A stretch of DNA of 64,000 nt from Malurus cyaneus samueli (taxonomy: Eukaryota; Chordata; Aves; Passeriformes; Maluridae): contig CM019227.1 of NCBI GenBank assembly GCA_009741485.1, positions 17,435,913 to 17,499,912 on the forward strand, given 5' to 3'. Shown in pieces: positions 43,101 through 55,262 of this stretch. The position numbers and the translations under genes are program-made. Positions within the stretch are counted from its first letter, which is position 1. Every line of letters starts with the position of its first letter. The notes under the pieces are model-generated. The model was not told the DNA's origin, ran no database searches, and saw only the letters and a program-made list of their open reading frames with translations.

Positions 43101-46100
43101 CGCTCCATCAAACAGCTCTCAGCCACTGCACGCAGCTTCTGCTCCTGGCACACCTGGCCCTTCATCACCTCCACCTCTTCACACCTCTGCAGCAGAGCAC
43201 ACTGGGGTGAAGCTGGGAATACTGAACATCTCACAAGTGATGCTCTGACATCTCCCTGGAATCCACATAATTTTAATGCCTTAGGCAGCCAGAATGTTCC
43301 TTTCCAGTGGGAAAGGAAGCTGGGTAAGATTTGTACACTGGTTCCCTCCACACCAAGCCCAGCCCCACAGTTACAATTCCCCATTTCTCTGCATTTACAA
43401 AGATACCCATTAATCCAAATTTCCCAAACCAACACAAGTCTGTTGGTTGATGGCTGCACAACTTCACCATGAAAGTGCCACTGCTGGGCAAGAGTAGGGA
43501 TTTAACTCCTGCCCCTGGCTCCTATGGTTCTCTTATGGTTGCATGGGAAACAGACACAAAGGAGCACAAAAGATGAGGAGTGGACAATCTGTATTTGTGG
43601 TGTACTTGACACTAAGTGCGTCCACTACTAGTTATGGCCTTGGGTGAAGGGAAAAAGAGGCACAACAAAAATACAGCCCTGATCACTTCCTGCAGGGTGT
43701 AGGGCCCTGAGGAGCTCCCAGCAGCCTCACCTTGTGCAGCTGGATGGCCAATTCCTGCATCTCTGCCTCCAGCCGATCGGCGTAGGCCAACTCCAGCGCA
43801 TCACTGGGCGGGCGGGCACTGCTGTGCCAGCGTGCAATGGCAGAGGTCATCTTCCTCTTGGGGCCAAACAGCCTGGGGGATGGAAACAAAAGGGGTCAAG
43901 CCCTGCCCCACCTGTCCCTAAGCCCAGTGGGATGGCATGAGCAACTCTGCAGCCTCCTGGTCTCTCCAAGGCATGCCAGCAGCAGCAGTGTGGTACAGCC
44001 AAGGACTACAAACAAGGCTGTGTGGGAGGCAGCCAGAAGAGAGCAGCACTCCCCAGCTAAACCTTCCTGACCCGCTGGACATGGTTTGTAAGGGAAATCT
44101 GGCAAGGACAGGGCACACACTCACGTGATGCCGATTTCCTTCAGGTCACTCTCCGTGAGGGTCAGGAAGATGCGGAGGTCCACATCCTGCTCCTCAAACA
44201 CCTGCAGGTACTTCAGGCACCCAATCTCCTCCAGGAACGTTGCCAGGTCCTGCAGCCCATCCCAAACAAATTTATTGATACCCTCACAAAAAGAGCTTCA
44301 TCATTCCTTTTAATCATAAATATCTGCTTCCTCAGGCTGCTGTAACACCTTCTTGGGTTCCAACTTCCCATGGCTCCCTGTCCTTCTCCACAGTCACCAG
44401 GCTGGTGTCTCCTAACAAGTGTAGAGCACTTTCTACCCACTGCCAGTTTTGGGGCACACCCACAGGTCTGAAGGGAGCCCCTCTAAGCCCTCTAAGCAAC
44501 AGCAACACCTCAGCAAACAGGTCCTGTTCAATAAATTGCCATTTCACAAGCATTTAAGTTTGGGCAGAGGTTTGGAATCCAAGGTGCTTTGGTGACCTTG
44601 GAGAAGCCTCCCATGCCTGGCACAGTGACAGAGCCTGCAGGACAAGTGTGTGTGGTTACCTGGGGCCCTGTGTAGGCTGGAGGCTCAGGAAGGACTAGGT
44701 GCTGGCTGGAGCACCCAGCCTTTCCCACGCCGTGGCTCCACTGGTTGTCACTGTTGCTGTAGCGGGTCTTGCCCTTAAAGCTCTTGGCTTGTTTCCGACT
44801 CGGGGGGCTGTTGGCATGGTCAGAGTCCTGGAAAAGAAAGAAAATACCCACAAAATGGAAAGATAATCAGACAGAGATGTCAGGATCACTGGGGCTAACA
44901 AGGTCAGACTCCCCCAAGACCTAAAAGCTCTTCTGTACTTCAGCCCCAGAGCTGCCTTGAACGACATGAGCTGTGAGTAACCTCCAGCCTCTTTCCCTTC
45001 TTTGGTTTTCGTGTCCCTGTATTGTGCCTTTTGCCACTTTGGTCCTACACCCTCCCATGGGAGCAGAGTCACCCAAGGGCAACAGCACTGCCCAAGCTGA
45101 AGGCAGAACAAGAAAAACCGAAGACCCCACACCTCATTGCTTTCCAAGGAGCCTTCACTGCTGACTCCTGGGACTCTGACCAGGCATTCACTGCTGCTGC
45201 TGCTGCTCCTGACGGTTGCCAAGTTGTTGGAGGAAACACTATCCTCTGGAGAAGAAAAATATATAATTTAAGTTCAACTTTGTTACACGCTGATTTTGCT
45301 ATACAGTTGCCAGCAAAACCTCCTAGAGGTGTAAAGGAAAGGGAAACCCAGAGCAAGACTTCACCTGCAGCACTCAGGACACAAAAGAACCCTGAGGCAG
45401 AGACACCACATCTGATCCCCAGCATTCATCTTTCCCCAAGTCTGTTTGTACTAGACATCACCGGAGCCAGCCTTGCTCCATCTTCTTCCCACCCTCCTTC
45501 AGACTACGTGTACAAATTGATGAAATCACTAAGCCTGATCTTCTGTATCCAGATCATCCCAGCTTTCCCTCAGGGGAGATACTCCAATCTCAGCATCTCA
45601 GGCGGAGAGAAAAGCAAGTCCTGGACTCCCAGCCAGGTGTGCACTGCAGGCTTGACCATTCCCTGAGCCAGTGACTTACCCCTGCTGCTGGTGCTCTCCA
45701 CATCCTGCTCGTTAATGGGGGAGGTGACATCCCTGTACCGGATGTCCCCTGACTCACAGCTGCCATCAGCACTGAAGGTAACGTAGCCCTGAGGGGGGAC
45801 CTGCTCTGTGTGCAACAGGAGGGGAGAACAGAGATTAGGATGGCAGTTATCAGGGAGGATCCTGCAGAAAATGTAACCACTCAGGGGTTTGAAAATAACC
45901 AAAATGAGTTATTAGAAACCTCTCAACTGGAAGGTTTCATCCTGAAAAACACAGTGAAAACCTGAGGAATGCAGATTCCTGCAGTTCCCTCATAAGATCC
46001 CACAGAAAATGTGATCATCTTTCTTCGGGTCTATTGCAAAGGGTTTGTAATCTCAGTTTTTAGCAGCATTTCAAACATCAGGGAAGCCAAACTCACAAGT

Positions 46101-49100
46101 TCACTTTCATGATCAATGATTCCTTGGCCACTGTGACCACCTCCTCTGTCATCAGCTTGAGAAGGGCTCTCACACTTTTAAGACTGCCTCAAAAAGGGAA
46201 ACCAAACCGTTCTCGAGTCAAGGGAACAGTAATTGAGGTGAGAGCAGAAAAGTGTCCCACTCATCAATATCCAGCCTAGACAAAAGAGCTCAAGGGGGTT
46301 TCTTTCTAAACCTTGCATGACAGTGTTCAGTATCTTTTTTCTCTACAAACAACACATGAATGCCAAAGAAAGAGAAAAAATGGGCAGCAGGAATAGCTGC
46401 AGTGCATTTGAGGCCCTGAATGAGTGGACTGTCTCTCAGGCTCCAAACTCCTCTCACCATAGCGAGACTGCTTCTTTCCCCCAATTCCAACCGCTGTGAT
46501 CTTGGCCAAGGCCTGGGGCCCCTCGTGGATGCTGGGACCTTTGGTCCTACGAGCAGGTCTCTGTCTCTGGGGAGCAGAACATGATTCATCTGAGGAACTC
46601 AGCTCTTCATATTTCCCTGTAGTTCAAACACAGGTTGTTAGCAGCACAGGAAGTAATTTGCCTGCTTTACTCGCTACTGGTCCTATAAACGTAGTGGAAA
46701 GGAAAAAGAAAATGTTAAAGAGCGAGGGTAAAAGAGCTAAACTGGATCAGAAAAGGGCCAGCAGACAAAGAGCTGTTGGATCCATGCCTCTTCCATCCTC
46801 AAAAGGCTGGAATTTCTGGGATAGAGCAGCGAGCACTACCCCATACACACAGTGTGACACACTTTCAAACATCTCACTTCAAGGTTCCACGTTAAAAACA
46901 CAACTCAAACATCTGTTACCTGGACCTCTGCAGAAGACCTTGGGCACTGGGGCTGCATGCAAATCTATCAGCCCCACAATCTTGGTGTGGCCACACTTCA
47001 TGGCCAGCGTCCTTGCTGTAGCTCCAGTGTTATCTCTGACATCTGCCTTCACTCCCTGCAGAAGAAACACCTGCTTAACTGCACATGGCAGAGGGCACTA
47101 TAAAAATAAATATGTATATAAAAAACCTCCAAGGATTGTCTTAACTCCTCCATCAGCAACAGAAGCTCACCTATAACAGACAATTCCAGCTCCACTAATA
47201 CCCTGGATGCCTTTGTAATCATGTACAGTCTCTCCAATCCCTGAATGCCAAAAAGCACGGGCATATGGCTCTTGTGCATTGCCATTAGGAACTGATTTGT
47301 TTGATCTGAGAAGTGTTTTGTACTGCTGCCTCCTTCTGGTAAGAAGACGGACCAGTTAAAGGGGATTAAAATCAAATTGTGTAAGAGCCCTGCATGCTCA
47401 CAAGCTTTTGGATGTCCACTAGCCTGAGCATGCAAGTGTGTAAACACAATAGAAAAATTACAGCTTCAGTTATTTTTTAATTCAGTCATTATTCAGTTAA
47501 ATCTGGCCAGTCAGACCTCAGTCCAATCCCTGCAAGGCCAGTGTAAAATCATAGAGTCAGCCTGCAGGAAGCAGATACTTTGGAAACAGTCCTGGAAGTC
47601 CAGGACTTCAGATGTGACTGATATCAAGGAGCAAACGTAAACAAGGTCTGGTAAAAACAAACACTGTAAAAACAGTCTGGTGTCAAACTTGTGGCAGTTC
47701 CTCTGAGGGCTGGAACCAGAGACTTTCAGCCACACACAGAACTGTCAGGACACTTACATGATTGAGAAGGTACTGCACAATTATCTCATGGCCAGAGGCA
47801 GCTGCTTCCATCAGAGGTGTGTATCCGTACACTGGCTCCCTAGAGAGAGAACAAACACGTGGACTGGGACAATCACAGCTGAACTCTGCTGCAGTTTTGC
47901 CATGCCCTTGGAGAGCATCTCCAACAGCAACCTTTGCTGATCACAGACTCTACGATGTACTGGCTATCCTGCTGTAAAACTCCCTGGGGAGATTCAGTGT
48001 TGCTCAATTGGGTGCACAGCAACAGATTACTCTTCCAGCTGCAGATCGGCCTTTAAGATCCCAAATCAGTTTTGCAGGAGCTAATAAAGCAAGAACCTCT
48101 TGTTGCCCTCAGGCAATTCCATGTGCATAAATGTGTGGCAGTCCACAAGGCATGGGAATGCAGGGCACACTTTAAAAACCGACCTGAACTCTGAGTATAT
48201 AAAATAATCAATAGAAAGACTCAAGAAGTACACTTGAGTTCAGAAGGTGTCAGTGTTTAGCTGGTAATTAAACAAGCAGTAAATCTAATTTCCCTTAATC
48301 TTAGTTTAATAAACAGTGACAGCATGGGCAGACTTCAACTCAGTTTGTAGGTCCCCTGTCCTTGTAACGGCTATGTCACACATCCTAAGGTATAGAGGGA
48401 AGATAAAAGCAGGTGTCTGTCAGAGTGTGCTCATCTGCCAGCTGCAGCTTTCACATCTGAATGAGAAATGACAATGAAATTACAAAGAAAGAACAAATTC
48501 CTCCTTACTTGCAGTTGGCATTTGCTCCGTTCTCCAGTAAGAACTTGACCATCTGCTGGTGCCCAGCACTGGTGCAGTGGAACAAGGCAGTCCAGCCATG
48601 GATGTCCTTCATCTCCAGCTCTGCCCCTTGCTGCAAGAGAACGGACAATGTTCTTTACTGCACCTGCTGCTCAAGCTGTCAGCCACTGCTGGGACACCAG
48701 GAGTTTAAATCTCTGCATGACACTGAACTCAAAACAGAACACAAGGTGGCAACTTGTGGATAATCCCACCCTGAGCATTGAAACCACAAGCTGGGGCTTT
48801 ACCTGCTTTTTGTGGGATACACACCTGTAGAAGGAAGTAGGCAACACTCTCATTGCCACAGCTGGAGGCCAGCATGAGGGGAGTCTGCCCTTCGGGGGTG
48901 GGGATGTTCACATTCACTCCTGCTTCCAGCAGCAGGTGCACGATGTTGTCGTGGCCGATGTAGGAAGCGTACATGAGTGGGGTCCAGCCCCCACAGTTCC
49001 TCTGGTTCAAATCCAGATCTCCACTAAGGAACAGAAAAGAAATCACATGAACTACTGTACTGGAACTGTGGATCATAGCTGGCTCCGACAGACCCTTGTT

Positions 49101-49583
49101 ACCAACCAGCACAGACGCCTGCATGGGAATTTCGATCAACTCCAGAACAACTGCCACCAAATCACAGAATGGTCTGGGGTGGAAGGGACCTTAAAGGCTA
49201 CCTCATTCCACCCCCTGCCATGGGCTGAGACACCTCCCACTAAAACACTAAGGAGGTAATTTTTATCAGCAGATTTGCCCCATGAAACTTTGTGCCCAGA
49301 ACCCTTAGGGAGTCCCAGCGACGCGTCCCCGTTGCCCTGAGCAGTACAGTAGCAGTGACAACCACCCCTGCAGCAGGTGGCACCACAGCTGTGCCCTCCC
49401 CAGCCCCTCTCACCGCTGGATGCACTCCTGCACCACTTCGTACTGCCCGACGGAGGAGGCCGTGTGCAGGTCCAGAGGCACATCCAGCTCCTCACGGCAG
49501 ATCAAGTGCCCGACCCCGTGCCACATGGACAGGCTGCGGCTCAGCAGCTCCGACTCGCTGGCTTCGTCACTCAGCTCCGACAT
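40186..49583 (-). CDS. ANKS3: ANKS3, ankyrin repeat and SAM domain protein 3, complete CDS
   Basis: Complete 665-aa protein (human 656) in 15 coding exons, transcript order: 49583-49414, 49023-48825, 48630-48509, 47839-47758, 47055-46920, 46616-46458, 45805-45680, 45245-45133, 44827-44660, 44249-44125, 43872-43731, 43186-43014, 41847-41732, 40807-40724, 40268-40186. Every phase joins. Start MSELSDEASE matches human. Domains: six or so ankyrin repeats (about 38-220; GGWTPLMYASYIGHDNIVHL, GHTKIVGLIDLH), a low-complexity linker with a poly-Ser run (CTG repeat at about 45190 kb-scale position 45189-45208), SAM domain (about 425-490; LEEIGCLKYLQVFEEQDVDL), C-terminal coiled coil (about 495-640; EAEMQELAIQLHK). 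ANKS3 works at the cilium in the ANKS6/NEK8/BICC1 nephronophthisis network (family knowledge). The ATG exon starts at 49589, so a noncoding exon lies upstream, probably in the CpG island near 54.5 kb. Donors of exons 3 (GTGTGT) and 9 (GTGTGG) are weak. Confidence 0.97.
41120..41275 (-). repeat. CR1 LINE 3' fragment, antisense (ANKS3 intron)
   Basis: CAGAACCATGGAATGGTGTG, CTTCCACTACCTCAGGTTGT, CAACCTGGCCTTGGACACTT. In transcript orientation of ANKS3 it is sense. Confidence 0.85.
49155..49250 (-). repeat. CR1 LINE 3' fragment, antisense
   Basis: ATCACAGAATGGTCTGGGGT, GGAAGGGACCTTAAAGGCTA and CACCCCCTGCCATGGGC, between ANKS3 coding exons 1 and 2. Confidence 0.8.
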
Positions 49584-50539
49584 CCCGCCCTGAGGAGCCA
49601 AAGCAGAGCACAGTAGTCAGCTGCTGATCCCTGTTTGCCACAGAATTACCACTCCAAGGTGTCACAGGCTGGGAAGGTGAGACCTGCTCAGATGTGTGGG
49701 GCTTGAAATTCCTACCTCGACTTTGATTGACTCCTCAGCCCGAGGCAATAACAGTTGCTGAGAAGATTTTGCTGGAAGTTCTCTCTTGCTGCAGGGAACT
49801 CTGGGATTCCAATACACTAGAAAAATAAAAGGCAATAATGCTAAAACGCACATCTTTCAAATATCATTTTAAGATTCCAGAAGCAGTGGCTTTATTTCCT
49901 CCCTACCTAATCCAAACATGCCTAAGGCAGCTTTGAATAACCTGGGCAAGAAAAGACTAAACATCTATTTAAGAGCTGAAGGCAAGTTTAGTGTTATATA
50001 AAAGGAGGTAATTCTTGCTTTGTGTGTTTTATAATGCAGGGCGAGAATTAAGAATTCATGTGTCAGACATTCCTGTTCTTCTCCATCTGTCTTGCATTAC
50101 AGGATGACCCTGATTAAATTAAGACACAGTCATTAATAATGACAACTGCCCAATGCTCCCAAAAGCAGGCAGTGTGGTGAAGAGGGTGTACACTCTAATG
50201 TCATCAGGTTGTAAGCAGATTGCTTCTACCATTTATTGTGTCAGCCCTTCAGCAGAAGCCCAGCCCCACCTCCGTGAATCCTGGAAATGCTGGAACATTG
50301 GGAGCAGCAGCACTACCCCTATCCTGCAGACACAACTTAATTACACAGCTCCTCCAGCTCCAGGACTGCCTGAAAGGTTTATCCCAGCCCCAGCCTTAGG
50401 GAGCAATTGCACATTAATCATTTGAACCACTTGGGAGAGTGTTCTTTTTTGGCACTCCATGAAGGACTGCTCAGCACAGCTGCATGCAGCAGCTGAGGGC
50501 TCCATCTGCAGCTCCAGGACACAGAATCCAGCCCCCACC

Positions 50540-50712
50540 AGGGAATCCCAGAATGGCTCAGGTTGGAAGGCACCACTGGGCATCAAGCTCCCTGCTCAAG
50601 CAGGGTCCTCTGAGAACATTACACAGGGCTGTATCCAGGTGGGCTTTGAGTATCTGCAGGGAAGGAGATCCACAGCCTCTCTGGGCAGCATGTTCCAGGT
50701 AATCCCATGGGA
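50540..50712 (-). repeat. CR1 LINE fragment, antisense
   Basis: CCCAGAATGGCTCAGGTTGG, GCTCAAGCAGGGTCCTCTGA, GGAGATCCACAGCCTCTCTG in reversed CR1 order (a distinct subfamily). Confidence 0.8.
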
Positions 50713-51874
50713 ATTGCTTTCCCCCTTCCTGTAGTCCCACTATACAGCACTTCTGGGGTGTGCCTGGTCTTTCTATACAAGCTAAGCCAATGTAAAGTCT
50801 TTTTTCTTCATGATAACTTTTTGCCAGTTTAATTCCTCAGATTGAATCATTCTAGAGTCAGGCAAATGTCAAATTTGGCATTGGTGAGGAATGAAAGAGA
50901 GTAGGAACAGGCTTTTCAGCAATAGTTGCTCTTCAGATTCCCTCAGCTGTAACATTTCAAAACCATACTCCTGTTTTCTGAACTGGGAGTCTTTGCCTTG
51001 CAAGCACCAGCCACTTTTCTTATAACATAAGAAAACACCTTTAACTCCTACTTCTTCACTCCCTACCTGGATCCTTTCTCTCATACCTTCCTTTTTTCCC
51101 CCTACTTCATCCTCAGCTTGTTAAGACTACAAAAGCACCATCTATTCAACTTCATCAGCTGGTAATAAATTATGCCTTTCTTAGACTATCTGTAAAAGCA
51201 CCAACTCACATTAGGCAACCTAGAGGCCTCAGACAAGAATACACAGAGCACAAGTGAAAGGCCAGAACACCTCACAATCAAAACACAATGAGATTTAAGT
51301 GGATCATAAGAGGGAAAGTAGGAGTTTCTCACTAAAACAGATTAAAAGCTGCCCCAGGAAGGCCAAAAGGCAGTGAAAAGAGAAAGTTCTTGGCAATTTG
51401 TGGAAGCTCATTCAGGTGCAAGTGAAGCTCGTTATTCTCTGCAGCCCTTGTTAATTGGGTACACTAATTACAAACCACACAGGTTTTGGTCTTTGCCAGA
51501 AATCAGCCCCAGTCAGGCACAAGTTACCAACACATGCTTGGTGAGGTGATCCACAGTTAACAAGGCAAAAATGACAAGACAGAACATTCATCCTCACTCC
51601 TACCTTCCCTGTGCTCTGCCTACATCTTTGCTATTTTTATTTTCTAAATGCTCTCAGATTTCCCCTCAGACTGAACTTCAGCAGGATGTCAGCTCTGCAG
51701 GCACCTGAGGACAGCTGCTCACATTCCACAGGACAACAACAAAAGTGATCAGAGCCCTCAGGACTGAAATGCAATACCTGGGTGAAACAAAATTGGGGTT
51801 GTCTCGTCCAAAGACAAGATGCCTGGAGGGGATATGTGACACCAACCTCAAATACGTAATAATCCATAATATCA

Positions 51875-52020
51875 TGAAATCCCAGAATGGTTTGGGTTTA
51901 AAGGGACCTCAAAGCCCATCTCATTCCACCCCTGCCATGGGCAGGGGCACCTTCCACAATCCCAGGTTGCTCCAAGCCCTGTCCAGCCTGGCCTTGGACA
52001 CTTCTAGGGCCAGGGCAGGC
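51875..52020 (-). repeat. CR1 LINE 3' fragment, antisense
   Basis: CCCAGAATGGTTTGGGTTTA, CCACCCCTGCCATGGGCAGG, CAGCCTGGCCTTGGACACTT. Confidence 0.85.
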
Positions 52021-52228
52021 ACAACAGGACCTATCAGGGTCAAGTTATAGCATGGAACATTTTTGATAAAGCCCACAAAAATCCCTGTAAAAGTAAACAC
52101 AGGAGTACTGAGGGAGACTGGGTTGCTAAGAATAAGTTTAACAAAGATCTGAATATTACAGGCTGTTCCCCTACTTTGGGGCAAAGTGACCAAGTTCACA
52201 TTGGTTAGAGAGCTCCCTCAGTTCTGCT

Positions 52229-52789
52229 TGTCCTGGTTTCAGCTGGGATAGAGTTCATTTGCTTCCCAGCAGCTGGCACAGTCTGTTTTGGATTTAGGAT
52301 GAGAAGAATGTTGGCATCTCATCCTAACACTGATGTTTTGATTGCTGCTATGCAGCACTTACCCTAAATCAAGGACTTTCCAGCTTCCCATGCTCGGCCA
52401 GCAAGGAGGAGCCCAAGAAGCCGGGGTGGGGGAGAGCTGACTCAAACTGGCCAGAGGGATATTCCATTCCACAGAACACCATTTCTAGTATATGGACTGG
52501 GGAGGTTTGTTGGGAGGGGTCAATCACTGCCTGGATGTGGGATTTAAATCAGTCACTAGGTGGTGAGTAACCAAGTTGTGTATCACATGTTCTCTTTGGA
52601 TTTTTTTTGGTCATTATTGTTATTAACCATCATTATATTTTACTCTGCTTCAATAATTAAATTGTTTTTACCTCAAACCATGAGTTTTTTTTTACTTTCT
52701 TTACTGATTCTCCTCCTTATCCCACTGGGACGGCACAGGGAAAAGCAGAAGCCTGGTACTTGGTAATCAACTGGGGTCAAGCCATGACA
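52229..52789 (+). mobile_element. Solo LTR of an avian ERVL-type element
   Basis: A 561-bp unit from TGTCCTGGTTTCAGCTGGGA to CATGACA, i.e. TG...CA ends with matching terminal TGTC/GACA. Internal landmarks (GGCCAGAGGGATATTCCATT, AGTATATGGACTGGGGAGG as TATA region, the AT-rich TTATTGTTATTA block, CCCACTGGGACGG) match a common bird LTR family as I know it. No internal retroviral genes and no clear target-site duplication (CTGCT before, CCTTG after). It lies in the ANKS3 5' intron, antisense to ANKS3 and sense to DNAAF8. Confidence 0.8.
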
Positions 52790-53254
52790 CCTTGCGAGGC
52801 CTCTGTTATTATTATTATTATTAAATTTAATCTATCAGCACTCAGCTATTTATTAGGATCAGAGCTCTACAGTGGTGGGGGTCAGAACAGGCAGCAAACC
52901 CCAGAATTCAGAGTTTGCTGTTTGAACAAACCAGAAGGCAAAGAAAAAATAAACCATAAACACTTACTATGAAAGCTGTAAAAAAAACAAACACCTCGGA
53001 GCCACACTAAAATGAATGGGAGGTGATTTGAGGAGCAGCCAGCCCCCAACACACAACAAATCCAACACTGCCCATTAATCACCCTCACCAGGCACTGCTC
53101 AGCTCCAAGCTCTGCTCAGTTCACTGTCTCACATCCCCTCCCACAAGCACAGGTGACATTCACACGTGTCCTTCTGTCCCAAAATAGGGACACCCAAGGC
53201 AGCACAAATGTGGAGGCGGCTGGAGGCTCCAACTGAGCCATCAAGCTGACAACA

Positions 53255-53690
53255 GAGAGTCATGGAATATTCTGAGCTGGAAGTGACTCACAAGGATCAT
53301 GGATCCAACCCTGTCCCTGCACAGACCCCCCAACAATCCCACCCTGTGCATCCCTGGCAGCGCTGTCCAACGCTCTGGAGCTGTGGCAGCCTCGGGGCCG
53401 GGACCATCCCTGGGGAGCCTGGGCAGTGCCAGCACCCTCTGGGGACACAAGAACCTTTCCCTGATCTCCACCTGACCCTGCCCTGGCACAGCTCCAGCCC
53501 TTCCCTGGTCCTGTCCCTGTCACAGAGAGCAGAGATTGGAGCTGCCCCTCGGGAGGAGCTGCAGCCCCCACTGAGCTCTGCTCTTCAGTTTCTCCAGCTG
53601 AACAAACTCAGTGCCCTCAGCTGCTTCTCCATGCCCTTTAGACATCATCCAACAGCTTTAGACCCTTCTGATATCGTGGTTGCCCTCAGA
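53255..53690 (-). repeat. CR1 LINE fragment, antisense (other subfamily)
   Basis: GAGTCATGGAATATTCTGAG, CACAAGGATCATGGATCCAA, GGGGAGCCTGGGCAGTGCC, TTTCTCCAGCTGAACAAACT and CCATGCCCTTTAGACATCAT follow the reversed order of a CR1 X/Y-type element. Confidence 0.8.
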
Positions 53691-53984
53691 AAAATGGTCC
53701 CCTTCTGCTCCTGACTTAGCTCTATTTCCACTAAATCCAGCAACAATTTATTGGAGGGGGTAAAAAGCCTTTGTTACATCCCCGTTTAGGTACAATTTTT
53801 ACTAGCTCAGCCACAACAACAAGAGCCAGGACACCTCATTTTTGCACTGTAATCTGCTGACACAAATCACAGCTGCAGAAACCACATAGGCTCCAGAGGT
53901 ATGTGAGAGAAACATCCTGGACCCACAACACTCGGGATCAATCCTACACACGTCTGTTGAAAATACACCAACTCTTCATCTTTT

Positions 53985-54042
53985 AATGCCTGGACTCAAT
54001 GATCTTAAAGGTCCTTACCAACCTGAGCGATTCCACCGCGAG
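53985..54042 (+). repeat. CR1 LINE 3' tip, sense
   Basis: GCCTGGACTCAATGATCTTA and GTCCTTACCAACCTGAGCGA match the terminal CR1 sense sequence. Confidence 0.65.
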
Positions 54043-54509
54043 CCTGTCACTCTCAGGCACGTTAAAGACATCAAACAACCTCAGAAAAACAAGGTAAGAG
54101 GCACAAAAGCACTCAAGCAGCCCATTAGGGAGCACATTTCCCACAGCAGCGGCTGTGCTCGCCAAGGCAGCCGGACACGGCACCCGAAAGGCTCGGGGGC
54201 TCTGCCGGGCACGCTCCGGTCACACAACGACGCACCTGAGGCGGAGCAGGCACAGTTGGAGCCGCCCAAGCGGCCGCTGCACGGCTGTTACCGAACGCCT
54301 CACAGCAAAACGGCTCCGGGGGCGTTATCACCGCACCTGCCTCTCGCGGCCCTGCTGGAAACGCGGCCTCAGCATCGCACACTTCAGCCACGGGGCAGAA
54401 GCGCTGCGGCCGTGTGCCCACCGAGGACCGGGGAGTGCCCGGGAGCAGCCCCAGAGGTGAACGCCACTGCTGCGATCCCCAGTGCCAGCGTCCCGGCCCC
54501 GCCGCCCCT

Positions 54510-54960
54510 CACCTGCGCCCCGGTGAGCGCCGCCGCCGGAACCAGTCCCGCCCGCGCAAAGCATGCCGGGAGCACCCCGCCTTCCCCAGCTGCGGACTAC
54601 AACACCCGAGAGCCCCCGCGGCGCCGGGCCAATGGGAGAAGGCCGTGCCAGGGGGCGGGGCGAAGGGCAGCCAATGGGGTTGGGGCTGGCGGCTGGCGGT
54701 TGTAGCGAGCAGCCCCCGAGGACGCGCTGGCCCCGCGCCCGCGCCCCGCCTCGTCCCGGTGCTGCCCGTTCGCTGTGCCCGCCGTGCGGCCCGGCCCGGC
54801 GCTCAGCGGGGCGGTGGGCGCTGTGAGTGAGGGGAGGGGAGCGGGGCGGGGCCGGGGGCCCGGGAGCCGCGTTGCCATGGGGACGGTGCGCGTGCGCGGC
54901 GCGGCCGCCATGGAGGGGCTGTGAGGGCAGGGTCCCTGTCCCGGTGCTGTCTCTGGGGCT
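54510..54960. promoter_or_regulatory. Bidirectional CpG-island promoter, ANKS3 (-) / DNAAF8 (+)
   Basis: Dense CpG island (about 54.15-54.96 kb) between divergent genes. Sites seen: two CCAAT boxes (54629-54633, 54671-54675); a GC box (54653-54660); a GGACTACAACACCCGAG stretch (54594-54610) next to GCATGCCGGGAG (54561-54572) resembling ZNF143/THAP11-type sites; an RFX X-box GTTGCCATGGGGAC (54871-54884); and an NRF1-like TGCGCGTGCGCG (54887-54898). Minus-strand donor after 54513 probably ends ANKS3 exon 1; plus-strand GTGAGT near 54824 may end a DNAAF8 5' exon. Confidence 0.7.
54871..54884. promoter_or_regulatory. RFX X-box
   Basis: GTTGCCATGGGGAC differs from the ideal palindrome GTTGCCATGGCAAC only at two bases in the right half. 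RFX factors drive ciliary genes from such sites. Confidence 0.6.
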
Positions 54961-55099
54961 ACGGTGGCTCAGCCCCGAAGCCAAGCTCTGTCTCCCACCA
55001 TTGCCGGTGTCTTCTCCGCTTCTCCTTCCCAGTGAGGGGGATGTGACAGCAATCGTCAGTGCTGGTGACACGGAGAAGCTCAGGGTTTCAAGTCTCAAT

Positions 55100-55262
55100 T
55101 AGAACCATGGAGTCGTTAAGGCTGGAAAAAACCTGCAAGATCATCCAGTCCAGCCTTCGACCTAACATCCCTATGCCCATGCTCCCCAGAACGTGCCTGT
55201 TGAGTTACTGCTAACAAGTGTTTTGAACGCTTGCTCCCACAGCAGAGGCTGCGTTAGCTGAC
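55100..55262 (-). repeat. CR1 LINE fragment, antisense
   Basis: AGAACCATGGAGTCGTTAAG, GATCATCCAGTCCAGCCTTC, CTAACATCCCTATGCCCATG in reversed CR1 order. Confidence 0.75.

Larger units (their letters stand above)
49590..54513 (-). other. ANKS3 5' intron region
   Basis: No coding exon recognised between the ATG exon and the CpG island. A minus-strand donor GCGCAG|GTGAGG (last exon base 54513) is a good candidate for the end of noncoding exon 1, giving an intron of about 4.9 kb that contains CR1 pieces and a solo LTR. Confidence 0.45.

Noticed and set aside
54328..55098. 256-codon minus-strand ORF over the CpG island
   Set aside because: GC-driven open frame across a bidirectional promoter; no domain and inconsistent with the ANKS3 start at 49583.
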